Assembly: GCA_964412815.1 (NCBI GenBank)
Contig: CAYPQF010000034.1
Coordinates: forward strand, 62,001 to 126,000
Source: JAOAFZ01 sp964412815
GTDB taxonomy: Bacteria > Patescibacteriota > Microgenomatia > UBA1406 > GWC2-37-13
Direction of reading: 5' to 3'
Length of the DNA: 64,000 bases
Part shown: positions 9,676 through 19,270 of the stretch, piece by piece
Numbering within the stretch: the first letter of the stretch is position 1
Layout: each line of letters opens with the position of its first letter
Notes under the pieces: generated by a model
Told to the model about the DNA's origin: nothing
The model's database searches: none
Seen by the model: the letters and a program-made list of their open reading frames with translations, nothing else
Position numbers and translations under genes: made by a program

Positions 9676-11352
9676 TTACTTAATCCGATGAAACAACTTA
9701 TGAAACTCTTTTGTTGTAATCTCGACCTCAGTGGGACGGCCATGAGGACAGGTGTAAGGAACAATACAGTTCTGAAGCTGTTGAATCAGTTCCTGTGCCC
9801 GTTCCTGAGAAATCGGATCGCCGGCTTTTATTGCAGAACGACACGCCAGATAACTGAGCATTCTGTTTGTTCTGCTGTCTACCCGTGACAAACCGATACC
9901 TTCCCGCAGATCACGGACCGTATCGACCAGCAACCCTATAATGTCCCGGTCTTGCAAAAGTGCGGGAACCGCACTGATCTTAAATGATCGCTCCCCGAAT
10001 GGTTCGATCTCGAACCCAATCTGATGAAATGTTGCCCGCTCCTCGTGCACGATCATGGCATCTGCCAGCGGGAGTTCCCATATCAACGACTGTTCGAGCG
10101 TGACTGTCTCACACTGCCGGGACTGATACATTTGGAGAAACTGCTCATATAAAATCCGTTCATGTGCTGCGTGCTGATCTACAAAGAGAACTCCGGCTGC
10201 GGTCTCTGCAATCAAGTATAGATTGTGTGCCTGCAAAACACGGCGCGTCCCTTCCGGGGATGGTTGGTTTCGCAGATATTCCTGCTTGAGTACCGAAGCT
10301 GCATACGTATCTGTGTTTCCGTCTTTAATGATATCTACCTCTGTCTGAGGCAGTGTATAGACCAGGTTATGTTGTCTCAGCGCTTCTGCGACAGCTTTCC
10401 CCACCCGTTCCAGCACCATCTGCTCGTGTTCGAACCGTACCTCTTCTTTGCGAGGGTGGACATTGACATCAACCAGTTGCACTGGAACATGCAGGTGCAA
10501 CACAAATACCGGTTGCACCCGCGGCTCAAGCAACGATCCATACTGCTGTTTAATCACCAGAGCCAGTTTAGGGTAGGAAACAGTCCGCTTGTTTACATAT
10601 AAATACTGCCGGGCAGTGTTGCCCTGCGGTAACGGTTTCGCGATATAGCCGGTAATCTTGAGATGAGGATCATCAAGGGTAAGTGGAATAAATGCCTTGG
10701 TAGCGACAGTTCCCACTATCTCGGCAGAGCGTTCTTCCAGAGACTGATTTGCGGGAAGATCAAGTAACACCTTGTTATTGTGCACCAGACGGAAAGCCAC
10801 TTCCGGATGTGCCAGCGCCAGTGCAGAGACCAGCTCCACGGTGACACGCACCTCTGTCTGAGGAGATGATAAAAACTTTTTTCGTGCGGGAGTAGTGCTG
10901 AATACGTGTTCGGCCGTTACGATAGTTCCGGCAGGCATGCCTACTTTCTGAACAGCAGAGACGGTGTTTCCCGCTAGTGTCAGCAAGAGTCCCGTTGCAG
11001 CATCCGCCGGTCGTGACTGAATCGAAAGCCGGGAAACAGCCGCAATACTGTACAATGCTTCACCCCGAAATCCGAACGTGGAGATATGAAAGATATCGTC
11101 CAGAGTCCGGATTTTGCTGGTGGTATGCGGCAATACAGCCTGGGTGAGGTCTTCCTGAGTCATTCCTGCTCCATTATCCTGTACACGGATCAGGCGGATA
11201 CCTCCTTCCTCCAGATGAATAGAAATCCTGCTTGCTCCGGCATCCAGCGCATTCTCAACCAGTTCTTTTACGACATAACAGGGCCGTTCAATTACTTCAC
11301 CGGCTTTTATGTGAGAAACAATTTCAGGAGATAACGGTTGAATAGCTGTCAT
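9676..11352 (-). CDS. mutL: DNA mismatch repair protein MutL
   Basis: 558 residues. GHKL ATPase that links MutS mismatch recognition to strand incision. N-terminal ATP-binding motifs are clear: ELVENALDAGA, DNGAGM and TFGFRGEALYSI. The C-terminal domain contains DQHAAHERILYE (around residue 391), the DQHA(x)2E(x)4E metal site of endonuclease-type MutL, and CPHGRP near 532. This protein is therefore expected to nick DNA itself, consistent with no MutH being visible. It lies 23 bp after mutS on the same strand, so the pair is probably co-transcribed. Confidence 0.95.
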   Translation of the reverse strand: MTAIQPLSPEIVSHIKAGEVIERPCYVVKELVENALDAGASRISIHLEEGGIRLIRVQDNGAGMTQEDLTQAVLPHTTSKIRTLDDIFHISTFGFRGEALYSIAAVSRLSIQSRPADAATGLLLTLAGNTVSAVQKVGMPAGTIVTAEHVFSTTPARKKFLSSPQTEVRVTVELVSALALAHPEVAFRLVHNNKVLLDLPANQSLEERSAEIVGTVATKAFIPLTLDDPHLKITGYIAKPLPQGNTARQYLYVNKRTVSYPKLALVIKQQYGSLLEPRVQPVFVLHLHVPVQLVDVNVHPRKEEVRFEHEQMVLERVGKAVAEALRQHNLVYTLPQTEVDIIKDGNTDTYAASVLKQEYLRNQPSPEGTRRVLQAHNLYLIAETAAGVLFVDQHAAHERILYEQFLQMYQSRQCETVTLEQSLIWELPLADAMIVHEERATFHQIGFEIEPFGERSFKISAVPALLQDRDIIGLLVDTVRDLREGIGLSRVDSRTNRMLSYLACRSAIKAGDPISQERAQELIQQLQNCIVPYTCPHGRPTEVEITTKEFHKLFHRIK

Positions 11353-11375
11353 GAGTAACAGTCATTGTAGCAAAT

Positions 11376-13955
11376 TTACCCAAGCCGGCGCTTGAGTTCA
11401 TCAAGCAGATTAAGCGCCTGAAGGGGGGTAAGTGACAGTACATCGGCACGTCTCAGTGTGTCCAGGACATCTGAACAGGGAGACGGCGCCGTTCCGTTAT
11501 CGGTTGCCAGAGGTTCCTGTTCCAGTTCCGTAAGTAAGGCAGTAGCCCGGTTGGTGACTCCTTCCGGTACGCCAGCGAGACGGGCGACCGCAATACCAAA
11601 ACTGTGGGATGCCCCACCCGGCACAAGCGTGTGTAAAAACAGTGGTGTCCCGTTCTGCTCTTCGATAGCCATATGAAAGTTACGAATCCGTGCGGGAAAG
11701 AGCTGCTCGAGTTTTTGCAGCTCGTGATAGTGCGTTGCAAAGAGCGTTTTGGCAGCTATCGCGGGATTCGTTACCAGGTACTCTGAGATTGCCCATGCAA
11801 TGCTGATCCCGTCATACGTACTGGTACCCCGCCCAATCTCATCCATAATGATCAGACTTCTCTCTGTTGCGTTATTGAGAATATGCGCGGTCTCTACCAT
11901 CTCAACCATAAAGGTCGAGAGTCCGGCTGTAATAACATCTGATGCGCCACTCCGTACAAAGATACGATCAGCCAGACTAATCTTCGCCTGATCTGCCGGG
12001 ACAAAACTCCCGATATGCGCCATCAGCGTTATCACGGCAACCTGTCGGATAAAGACTGATTTTCCTGCCATATTCGGACCGGTGATCATCAGCAGTTGTT
12101 GCTCCTGGTTGTTTAAGGTAACAGAGTTGGGAACAAAGGTGCCCGGTTCAATCATCTGTTCAACAACCGGATGCCGCCCGTTTACAATCGTGAGTTCGGA
12201 CCCATCATGAACCTGCGGACGACAATAGTGGTTCTGCTCAGCGATGGTGGCGAAACTTATTAGACAGTCCAGTTGCGCAATAGCAGACGCTGCAGACTGT
12301 AACTCTCCCGTATGCTCGAGAATAGATGTTACAATGTCAAGAAACAGTTCATATTCGAGCGTATTCATTCGCTCTTCCGCCGTCAGGATCATCACTTCTT
12401 TCTCTTTTAGTTCCGGAGTGATAAACCGCTCTCCATTGACCAGCGTCTGTTTTCGCATATAATCGTCCGGCACCTGGTTTAGGTTGGCACGACTTACCTC
12501 AATATAAAACCCAAAGACCTTATTAAACCGGATTTTCAGTGAGCCAATACCGGTTCGCTTACGTTCCTGAAGCTCCAGTTCGGTAATCCATTCCTTACCT
12601 CCCCGCACCTTCGCTCTCAGGGAGTCAAGCTCGGGGTGGATAGAATCGTTTATCACTCCCCCGTTCCGCGGATCAAAAGCCGGATCGGGAAGAATATGCC
12701 GGTCTATAAACACTGCCAGCTGTTCTAACGTGGGGGAGAGGGCCTGCAGTATCTCCCCCGGCAGGGGAGAGGTGCACTCCCCTATTTTTTCCCGTATCCG
12801 CAGCATCTCCCGTAACGATTCTTTAATCCCAACCAGATCTTTCGGATTACCGAGACCAACAGAGAGTCTTCCAATAATGCGTTCTATATCCAATACTCCT
12901 TCCAGATGTGACTGGAGCTGTTTGCGTAACTGTCGTTTCTGGAGCAATTCATCTACTGCCTGCAGACGTTCCTCAATCCGTTCTTTCTGTACCAGCGGTT
13001 TTTTGACCCAGTCACGCAGAGTACGCGCCCCCATTGCGGTAGTTGTCAAATCAAGAATTGCGACGAGAGAGCCGGCCTTTTCCTGGTCGCGGATCGTAGA
13101 AAACAGTTCCAGGTTTACAATGGTAGAGCGATCCAACAGCATTCCGTCCTCGGAGTTAAGCAGTGAGATTGTTTTGATGTGCTGAATCGTTGTTTTTTGT
13201 GTTGTTGTCAGGTAGCCCATAAGTGCTGCCGCGGCAGCTTGCGCAGTCGGACGCTGGTGCAGTCCGAACACTTCCAGAGAGTGGATCTGAAAGTGCTCCA
13301 GGAGCGTTTTTTCCGGGTGGGCTGCATACGAATCCCATTCCGGGAAATGATGAATATTCATCTCCGGCTGGGCACGCAGCAATGACAACACATCCGGCCT
13401 GTTGTAAAGATCCGTATTGACGATACACTCTGCCGGTGCAAACCGGGCAAACTCATCCAGTAACTGTTGTTGAAACTGTGCTACAGGATGTTCTACGACG
13501 GCAAAATGCCCCGTTGAGAGGTCTGCGGCAGCGAGCGCTACCGTCTTTCCTCCCATCGCAACGCTGACCATATAGTTGTTTTCTTTCCGGTTGAGAGCCC
13601 GTTCATCCATTAGAGTGCCCGGTGTCACAATCCTGACCACATCGCGCTCGACAATCCCCTTTGCATTCGGCGGAGTAAGCTGTTCACAGATCGCCACTTT
13701 ATGTCCAGCCTTTACCAGTTTGTTCAGATACAGATCAACAGCATGATACGGCACACCCGCCATCGGCACCTTGCCGTCTTTGCCTTTTGCCCGGCTGGTC
13801 AGGGTTATGTCAAGAATACGTGCGCCTCGTTTCGCATCTTCCAGAAACAGTTCGTAAAAATCACCCATGCGAAAAAAGAGAAAGCAGTCTTCATACTGCT
13901 TCTTAATCTCCATATACTGCTTCATCATTGGCGTAGAAAATTCATGGTCAGTCAT
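11376..13955 (-). CDS. mutS: DNA mismatch repair protein MutS
   Basis: 859 residues, full family length. The mismatch-binding motif lies in FFRMGDFYELF (Phe33, Glu35). The ABC-type ATPase shows Walker A TGPNMAGKS (around 622), with DEIGRGTSTYDG as signature/Walker B region and the FATHYHEL histidine loop. It recognises base mismatches and small loops and recruits MutL, which follows in the same orientation. Composition matches the native gene class, with no sign of transfer. Confidence 0.96.
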   Translation of the reverse strand: MTDHEFSTPMMKQYMEIKKQYEDCFLFFRMGDFYELFLEDAKRGARILDITLTSRAKGKDGKVPMAGVPYHAVDLYLNKLVKAGHKVAICEQLTPPNAKGIVERDVVRIVTPGTLMDERALNRKENNYMVSVAMGGKTVALAAADLSTGHFAVVEHPVAQFQQQLLDEFARFAPAECIVNTDLYNRPDVLSLLRAQPEMNIHHFPEWDSYAAHPEKTLLEHFQIHSLEVFGLHQRPTAQAAAAALMGYLTTTQKTTIQHIKTISLLNSEDGMLLDRSTIVNLELFSTIRDQEKAGSLVAILDLTTTAMGARTLRDWVKKPLVQKERIEERLQAVDELLQKRQLRKQLQSHLEGVLDIERIIGRLSVGLGNPKDLVGIKESLREMLRIREKIGECTSPLPGEILQALSPTLEQLAVFIDRHILPDPAFDPRNGGVINDSIHPELDSLRAKVRGGKEWITELELQERKRTGIGSLKIRFNKVFGFYIEVSRANLNQVPDDYMRKQTLVNGERFITPELKEKEVMILTAEERMNTLEYELFLDIVTSILEHTGELQSAASAIAQLDCLISFATIAEQNHYCRPQVHDGSELTIVNGRHPVVEQMIEPGTFVPNSVTLNNQEQQLLMITGPNMAGKSVFIRQVAVITLMAHIGSFVPADQAKISLADRIFVRSGASDVITAGLSTFMVEMVETAHILNNATERSLIIMDEIGRGTSTYDGISIAWAISEYLVTNPAIAAKTLFATHYHELQKLEQLFPARIRNFHMAIEEQNGTPLFLHTLVPGGASHSFGIAVARLAGVPEGVTNRATALLTELEQEPLATDNGTAPSPCSDVLDTLRRADVLSLTPLQALNLLDELKRRLG

Positions 13956-14095
13956 AGAGTAGCTATATGATACATGAAGAGCGGTGAGGAAGGAATTAGT
14001 GTTAGTACAGGCGGCCGCCTGCCGTCGCGAACAGGGACATGATCATCCGGCAATCGACTATGCCGTGTGGGATGGCGGTGAGATGCCGACGCTCC

Positions 14096-14536
14096 CTAGT
14101 ACGGCGCCACCGTGAAGGCGCCGTCCCACTCCTCGAGCAGCTCGGACATCATCTCCGGGGTGACCCGGAAGTCCGGCTGCATCATGTAGCTCTCGTTGCC
14201 GATGAGGCGCTGGGGGTAGGTGGCCGCGCTGGCGCTGCCATGCATCCTGCGGACGCTGTTGCGGAGGTCCACCCAGCCGGCCACCGCCCAGACGAAGCGG
14301 TAGCCGTCGCTGAGCTGGTCGACAACGATGTTTGGCTGCGCACGCCGCATCAGGCACCACATAGCCTCGCCCTTGTCGTTGTGGATGTACCACAGGGCGT
14401 TGGCCTCGCCGTTGGCCTCGATCAGCTCCACCCACCCCGCGAGCCTCGTGCCCTGCGTGATCACGAGGATGGGCGTGCCGCCGGGGGTCGCGAGCGGCAC
14501 ATAGAATTGGCCCAGATACCCAGATAGATCGCTCAT
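14096..14536 (-). CDS. GC-rich cassette gene, unknown 146-residue protein
   Basis: No family recognised. Soluble-looking protein rich in Trp, Gly and Met, beginning MSDLSGYLGQFYVPLA and ending EWDGAFTVAPY; no signal peptide or membrane helix. Base composition is clearly GC-richer than flanking mutS. The start is set at 14536 rather than 14554 because AGGAG lies 8 nt upstream of this ATG. A TATGAT-like -10 box lies about 25 nt further up. The 140 bp to mutS contain a CAGGCGGCCGCCTG palindrome (14007-14020) and no gene. The opposite strand is also open but has no matching start signals. Confidence 0.7.
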   Translation of the reverse strand: MSDLSGYLGQFYVPLATPGGTPILVITQGTRLAGWVELIEANGEANALWYIHNDKGEAMWCLMRRAQPNIVVDQLSDGYRFVWAVAGWVDLRNSVRRMHGSASAATYPQRLIGNESYMMQPDFRVTPEMMSELLEEWDGAFTVAPY

Positions 14537-14691
14537 ACATTCACTCCTGATCATCGCGGATAAACGGTATCATAGCATATCATTTTTAACGAATTTTGTC
14601 TATTTAGACTGTCATAAAAATGTTTTTGAAAAACGAACGTATAGAAGTTTCATACGAGAACAAACGGCAGATGGCTGCGAAAAAAAAGTAT

Positions 14692-14716
14692 CTCCGGCCC
14701 TGTGTCAGGGCCGGAG
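14692..14716 (-). terminator. Rho-independent terminator
   Basis: CTCCGGCCCTG and CAGGGCCGGAG form an 11-bp stem with a 3-nt loop. Read on the minus strand it is followed by a run of eight T. It closes the pseudogene-like cassette upstream and lies beyond its second half, so the region after the in-frame stop belonged to the same unit. Confidence 0.8.
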
Positions 14717-14782
14717 CAGAAAGCGGATACGTCACCAGAGAGGGCCTATCTCCAGCCAGACACGGACACTGTACCGGCGCCG

Positions 14783-15325
14783 CTAGTCGATCAGGGCGAT
14801 GCCGTACTCCGGTAGCTGTTCGGCGCGCACCGAGGTCACCTCGGTGTGATAGTTCTCCAGCAGCAGCACCAGCCAGAGCGAGACGCCGATGCTGCGATTC
14901 ATGCTGTCGCCATGGTCGAGCAGCGACGAAAGGCCGATGCGCAGCACGTCGAAGGTATCGCCGGCCACATTGCGGCCGTTCTAACTCTCGAAGCCCTCGC
15001 GGTGGGTGGCCTGCACCACCACGTGGACGAGCCTCTGCCGGGTGATGACGAGAAAGTAGCCCGTGGGCTGCCGCAGCTGCCAGATACCGGACGGGTCGGC
15101 GCTCGCCCTCAGCACGTTAAGGATCGTGCTGGGCCACGTGGCATCCACCTCGCGGACGCTGTTGGGCACCACCTCCCCCTGGACCACGAACTCGGGGATC
15201 TGCAAAATTTGCGGCACGATCTCGACCGCAGACGACGGCTGGTTCCAGCGACGCCAGATCACCACACTCACGACGATACCGGCAGCGATCAGGGCTCCGA
15301 CCAGCACCCATGGGTTGATGAGCAT
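14783..15325 (-). pseudogene. GC-rich cassette gene interrupted by an in-frame amber codon
   Basis: The gene starts at 15325, where AGGAG precedes the ATG by 7 nt (the longer frame to 15367 lacks this). It codes for an N-terminal membrane helix (about residues 5-24, followed by WRRWNQ), then a soluble domain. After 114 residues it meets TAG at 14981-14983. The same frame then continues without interruption for another 65 residues to 14783, with protein-like sequence (for example VAGDTFDVLRIGLSSLLDHG), and ends just before a strong terminator. This is either a nonsense-mutated gene, a suppressed amber codon, or a sequencing error. The family is unknown; it was probably membrane-anchored with an extracytoplasmic domain. 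Confidence 0.65.
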
Positions 15326-15427
15326 ACACATCTCCTGTCGTTGGGTTGATTGACGAATCGTGCCCATAGTATATCAGCGCGTGTCTAAATTTTCCAGTTT
15401 AGACTGATATAACAAGAACTATTTTGT

Positions 15428-16405
15428 TTACACGGATATTGAAGACGGAGTCATTTGATCATGGGTTTTGGAGGAAGTGTCAGCCTGCACCTGGTCAGGT
15501 TGCGCAACGGGTTGAACCCGGGTATCGTAGACGAACTGCGGGATAGATGAAAATCCAAATGCCTCTTTCCAGCCATAGTTGCCTTTTTTGGCATCGTAGG
15601 CATGAGCTCCCAGCTCTATTGCTTTGCGAATTCGTTGGAGGATCATATATTTCCCGAGATTGTTAATACCAATATTTCTGCCCGAGTTAATGCCGTAAAA
15701 CACGTTGTTGTAGTAGATTCCCATCCATACGGCTTGCTTGACACCATCAAACAGCGTAGTCATCATCTGTACTTCAAAGTGGTCAAGGAGGGACTTCATA
15801 AAGTCTTCACGCTGTGGTTTATGGAAGGAAGATTTTTCCCGAAAGCGAATTTTGTTAAACTCAACCAGCAGATCAATGTCCTGATAATTATTCTCGATGA
15901 TCTGAATAGTGTGCTCTTCGATATGTTTAAACTGTCCCCGCAGTTTTTTACGGCTTTTGGAAGACCAGAACTTTTGATAATAGTCATCAACAGATTGTAT
16001 CCCCCGCAGATCAAGAACATATTTTGATCCGTTTTCTACACAACCGGGGACTCCCGGCAACGCATGGCTCATCCATCGGAGGTTGAGCGGAAAGGCAATG
16101 TTTTCAAGCAGTGCCTGTGCTGCCTCTTCGTATCCAGGTTTGAAATAGATCCGATTATCACACTGATAATGACCACCAAAAAACTGTAGTTCCGAAGAGG
16201 TTTGATCTATTTCCAGGGGAAGAAGGGCGACTGTTATACCGTTGTGTTTTACAATATAAAAACGCAGTTGAGCAGGATGAAAATAATGGAAGCAAGCGCG
16301 ATAATTCCAGTTGTTCCAGAGAACAGACTGATCCACAAACTCGCTCCAGAGTTGCTGTGCTGATGAGATGTCTGATACAACGTCAAACGTAAGTGTTTTT
16401 CCCAT
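15428..16405 (-). CDS. GNAT-fold peptidyl/acyl transferase (FemAB/CelD-like)
   Basis: 325 residues. The layout matches the double-GNAT FemAB/CelD superfamily: an N-terminal half with NWNYRACFHYFHPAQLRFYIV, a central basic segment SSKSRKKLRGQFKHIEEH (about 150-167), and a C-terminal half with the conserved-looking YDAKKGNYGWKEAFGF. Members use aminoacyl-tRNA or acyl-CoA to form amide bonds, classically peptidoglycan cross-bridges. No signal peptide is present, so it is probably cytoplasmic. A TATAAT lies about 10 nt before the ATG. It lies at the edge of an island of ATP-grasp ligases and metallopeptidases, which suggests it adds residues to the same peptide product. The substrate is unknown. 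Confidence 0.7.
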   Translation of the reverse strand: MGKTLTFDVVSDISSAQQLWSEFVDQSVLWNNWNYRACFHYFHPAQLRFYIVKHNGITVALLPLEIDQTSSELQFFGGHYQCDNRIYFKPGYEEAAQALLENIAFPLNLRWMSHALPGVPGCVENGSKYVLDLRGIQSVDDYYQKFWSSKSRKKLRGQFKHIEEHTIQIIENNYQDIDLLVEFNKIRFREKSSFHKPQREDFMKSLLDHFEVQMMTTLFDGVKQAVWMGIYYNNVFYGINSGRNIGINNLGKYMILQRIRKAIELGAHAYDAKKGNYGWKEAFGFSSIPQFVYDTRVQPVAQPDQVQADTSSKTHDQMTPSSISV

Positions 16406-16450
16406 TGCGATACCAATTATAGGGATTCAATATGGAAATACAATATGAAT

Positions 16451-17404
16451 TTACCGGGTCCAGATGCGGGTATAAAATTCGTGGAGATGATCTGCGGATA
16501 ACTGCCCTTTGTAACGTGAAAAAGACGAAGATTCGTCAAGCGCAATTTTGCCGATAAACAGGCGCCAGCGCATATCTTCCGGAAGCTGCTTTATCTTTTG
16601 TTCGTGATAAAAGTACATGGCCGGCTTCATGATGTCTCCAGGCAACGAAGTATCAACAAAGCCAAATTTGTGCCGGATAGCCCGCTGCCATGCCAGCGTC
16701 TGACTAAACCCGATACCGCGGAAAAACTCTACCACATCCCGGAGCGATCCCTGACGTCCGACACTACTGGCCACATACTCTGCCGCGTGCTGGAAGAGAG
16801 ATGCCTCTCCATATTCCCCGTATTCATCCTGCATAAAGCTTGCCAACCCCTCCTCGGTGGGCATATACCGCAACGAGTACTCGATTTCGTTATGCGTTGT
16901 ATTGACATGACGGATCAGATGCGTCAACTCATGCTTTGCGGCGCCATCCGGGGTAAGGAACTGAAGCACCGCATATTTGCTGATCGTCAACTTTCGTTCA
17001 AAATGGTGCGGCCGGAAAAAGAAGCCTTTCTGGGAAACCACTTCGATCTCGTAATCCAGCCCGAGAAACTGTACCGCCCGTTCAAAGGTCTGGGCAGCTG
17101 ACTGAACCGTCGCAATATACGGTGTGCGGGGCACCGACGAAAGGATCGATTGCGCAGTAGAGAGAGTAGGAGCATCGATCCGTGTCTCAAAAAACCGGTC
17201 AAAGGCATGTTGTAATAAGTCAAGGTCCTGGGTAATCATTGCTTGTACCAGATATTTCTGATCCGGATAGACCCGCAGGTATGACTGAAGCAACTCCGGG
17301 TTCCAGTCATACAATAGTTGCGGATGGTAACGGGAGCTTGAGAAGAACCGCTCCTCCTCCTGAAAGAGGTTTACCGGTGTTATAATATCTAGTATTGACA
17401 ACAT
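16451..17404 (-). CDS. Zinc metallopeptidase, DUF1704/MATCAP-like (paralogue 1)
   Basis: 317 residues. Candidate zinc site KHELTHLIRHVN (His158, Glu159, His162), followed about 20 residues later by TEEGLA (183-188). The pairing of a helical His-Glu-x-x-His with a downstream [Q/E]EGLA motif recalls DUF1704 ('QEGLA motif') proteins, the family of the MATCAP tyrosine carboxypeptidase. That family usually has HExxxH, so this is a one-residue-shorter variant. There is no signal peptide. It is clearly paralogous to the 18315-19268 product along the full length (shared SSSxYxP, YDWxPE, RHKFGFVDT, KPxMYFYHEQ). It diverges from the ATP-grasp gene with 10 bp between starts. Likely a carboxypeptidase acting on a peptide tag or precursor. 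Confidence 0.6.
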   Translation of the reverse strand: MLSILDIITPVNLFQEEERFFSSSRYHPQLLYDWNPELLQSYLRVYPDQKYLVQAMITQDLDLLQHAFDRFFETRIDAPTLSTAQSILSSVPRTPYIATVQSAAQTFERAVQFLGLDYEIEVVSQKGFFFRPHHFERKLTISKYAVLQFLTPDGAAKHELTHLIRHVNTTHNEIEYSLRYMPTEEGLASFMQDEYGEYGEASLFQHAAEYVASSVGRQGSLRDVVEFFRGIGFSQTLAWQRAIRHKFGFVDTSLPGDIMKPAMYFYHEQKIKQLPEDMRWRLFIGKIALDESSSFSRYKGQLSADHLHEFYTRIWTR

Positions 17405-17414
17405 AAACGAACCT

Positions 17415-18281
17415 ATGACTATTTATATCTGTACGACCAACAAAGACTTGTCGCGGGAGAGCTTCTGCAGTGCGGCCGAAAAACGTTCTGTTTCGTGCGA
17501 GATTTTGTACTATGATACACTATCGCTCCTTAATGGAAGATTAGCGCATGATTCCCGACCCTTACAGATTGCCCCCGAAGACCGCATTATCCTGCGCTGG
17601 CCCTGGGATGCTGAGAACACCGGCATTGAGTACAACGTATTGCTGCAAGCAGTGCTCCAACAGTATGGTGATCAGGTGCTGTATGATACCGCCTGCTTGA
17701 AACAACACTCCCCGTTTTATGAAGATAAACTGTTTCAGAATATCCAGTTTAATCGGCTGGGTATCCCGACACCTGTTACTTATTATGCACAGACAATCTC
17801 AGAACTTCAATCCCTCCTCCCCGGATTTCCGGTCATTCAAAAAAAGAGAATTAGTAGCCGTTCTCTGGGAAACTACGTGGTACGATCCGCAGAAGAGCTC
17901 CAGAAAAACCTGAGTGATGAAACGGTCAAAGATGTAATCTTTCAGGAGTATCTCGATTTGGCCGCTGATTATCGTATTCTGTTCTTTAAGGGGACCGTTC
18001 TGGGCACCGTCGGACGAAACATCCGGGTAAACGAAGAACAGAAGGTACGGGTTAAGGTTGCGGATCAGATAACGGATGTTAAGCCGGAGATTCTGGAGAC
18101 TGCGAAGAGAGCCGCGGCTGCCTTTAGTGCGGACTTTGCCGGGATCGATGTGATCACCGATACTTCAGGAAACTGGTATCTGGTTGAAGTCAATCTGAGT
18201 CCGCAGTTCATCGCCTTCGAACGAATTACCGGGATTGATGTCGCGGGAACAATTATTGAAGATGCAATTGGAAACCGGTAA
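17415..18281 (+). CDS. RimK-like ATP-grasp ligase
   Basis: 288 residues. The C-terminal two thirds carry the ATP-grasp pattern: a DKLFQNIQFNRLGIPTP lid region, QKKRISSRSLG as nucleotide-binding loop, FQEYL, and the metal-binding end VEVNLSPQFIAFE, closest in style to RimK-type glutamate ligases. Such enzymes activate a carboxylate as acyl phosphate and join it to an amine. It is the only plus-strand gene in the island and starts 10 bp from the divergent peptidase gene, with a TATAAT about 31 nt before the ATG. By context it builds or extends a peptide processed by the neighbouring peptidases. Confidence 0.72.
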   Translation: MTIYICTTNKDLSRESFCSAAEKRSVSCEILYYDTLSLLNGRLAHDSRPLQIAPEDRIILRWPWDAENTGIEYNVLLQAVLQQYGDQVLYDTACLKQHSPFYEDKLFQNIQFNRLGIPTPVTYYAQTISELQSLLPGFPVIQKKRISSRSLGNYVVRSAEELQKNLSDETVKDVIFQEYLDLAADYRILFFKGTVLGTVGRNIRVNEEQKVRVKVADQITDVKPEILETAKRAAAAFSADFAGIDVITDTSGNWYLVEVNLSPQFIAFERITGIDVAGTIIEDAIGNR

Positions 18282-18314
18282 CTAGCACAAAGAAGTCACT
18301 CCGGCAGGGATTGC

Positions 18315-19268
18315 TCACCAGCTGCGTGCATAAAACTCTTTCAGGTGAGTGAGCGGGACAACGCCGGTATAGGCAGAGATTGACGGCAGCATATCAACAC
18401 TGATCTTTCCAACAAACAGTTTCCACCGGTCTTCATCATTTAGTTGTGCGATACGCTGTTCGTGATAAAAATACATTCCCGGCTTCATAATCACTCCTGG
18501 TTGCGCGGTATCTACAAACCCAAACTTATGCCGGACCGATTTCTGCCAGGCCATCTTTTCGGAAAAACCAATCGTTCTAAAGTAGCGGTAGATATCCCGA
18601 AAAGAGCCAGTGAGGCCTATCGAGGTTGCCACATACTGGGCAGCATGTTGAAAGAGCGCTGTGTCTCCGCCCTTCCCATGGTAATCCTGCATGTAGCAGG
18701 CTAACCCTTCTTCGGTGGGCAGATAGTTGTCTGCATATTCAAACTGATTATGCTTGCTGTTTACATAGCGGATAATATGTGTCAGTTCGTGTTTGACGGC
18801 GCCGTCAGTGGTAATAAAATCAAGATTGGCGTGGCGACTGACAAACAGCTTTGACCGGCCATGAACCGGACGAAACGAGTATCCACTTTTTTCGGAGATC
18901 ACCACTTCGTACGGCAACTCCAGAAAAGCCAGCGCGTTCCGGAATGCCTCTGCCATCTGTTCCGAAGTAGAACCAAGCGCTGGCGTTGTGTGCGTCTCGA
19001 CAATTCGCTGCGCTTCATGCAGGACTGCTTTGTCTACGACCGTCTCAAACTGTTTTTGTGCTTCTGCGACAATAGAAGAAGTGTCCTGCTGTAACACAGC
19101 CTGTATTAACCGGGTGTATTTTGGTTTCTGTTTGTTATACGAAGCAACCTTTTCCGGATCCCAGTCGTAGACAAACCGGGGATTATAGGACGAGGACTGA
19201 AAGAATGTTTCTTCCTCTGCGGAGATGTTTCTGGGTGTAATAAAGCTTAAAAAGCTGTATTTCTTCAT
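18315..19268 (-). CDS. Zinc metallopeptidase, DUF1704/MATCAP-like (paralogue 2)
   Basis: 317 residues, the same length as the product of 16451-17404 and alignable throughout. Zinc-site candidate KHELTHIIRYVN (His160, Glu161, His164) and TEEGLA (185-190). The shared tail RHKFGFVDT...KPGMYFYHEQRIAQL suggests a second conserved surface. It begins 2 nt after the stop of the ATP-grasp/protease fusion upstream, so it is surely translated from the same mRNA as that gene and the 7TM gene. Two peptidases with two ligases suggests opposite modification and removal, or two substrates. The family call is from motif resemblance only. Confidence 0.6.
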   Translation of the reverse strand: MKKYSFLSFITPRNISAEEETFFQSSSYNPRFVYDWDPEKVASYNKQKPKYTRLIQAVLQQDTSSIVAEAQKQFETVVDKAVLHEAQRIVETHTTPALGSTSEQMAEAFRNALAFLELPYEVVISEKSGYSFRPVHGRSKLFVSRHANLDFITTDGAVKHELTHIIRYVNSKHNQFEYADNYLPTEEGLACYMQDYHGKGGDTALFQHAAQYVATSIGLTGSFRDIYRYFRTIGFSEKMAWQKSVRHKFGFVDTAQPGVIMKPGMYFYHEQRIAQLNDEDRWKLFVGKISVDMLPSISAYTGVVPLTHLKEFYARSW

Positions 19269-19270
19269 AG

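Noticed and set aside
14058..14540. Long overlapping frames on both strands in GC-rich cassettes (also 22719-23507, 61747-62568)
   Set aside because: GC-rich DNA has few stop codons; these frames are Arg/Ala/His-rich and lack an SD and promoter, while the opposite or alternative frame has both.
14981..14983. Genome-wide stop-codon reassignment
   Set aside because: All long conserved genes read through with the standard code and several end in TGA or TAA at family-typical positions; a single TAG in one decaying-looking cassette is not evidence for recoding.
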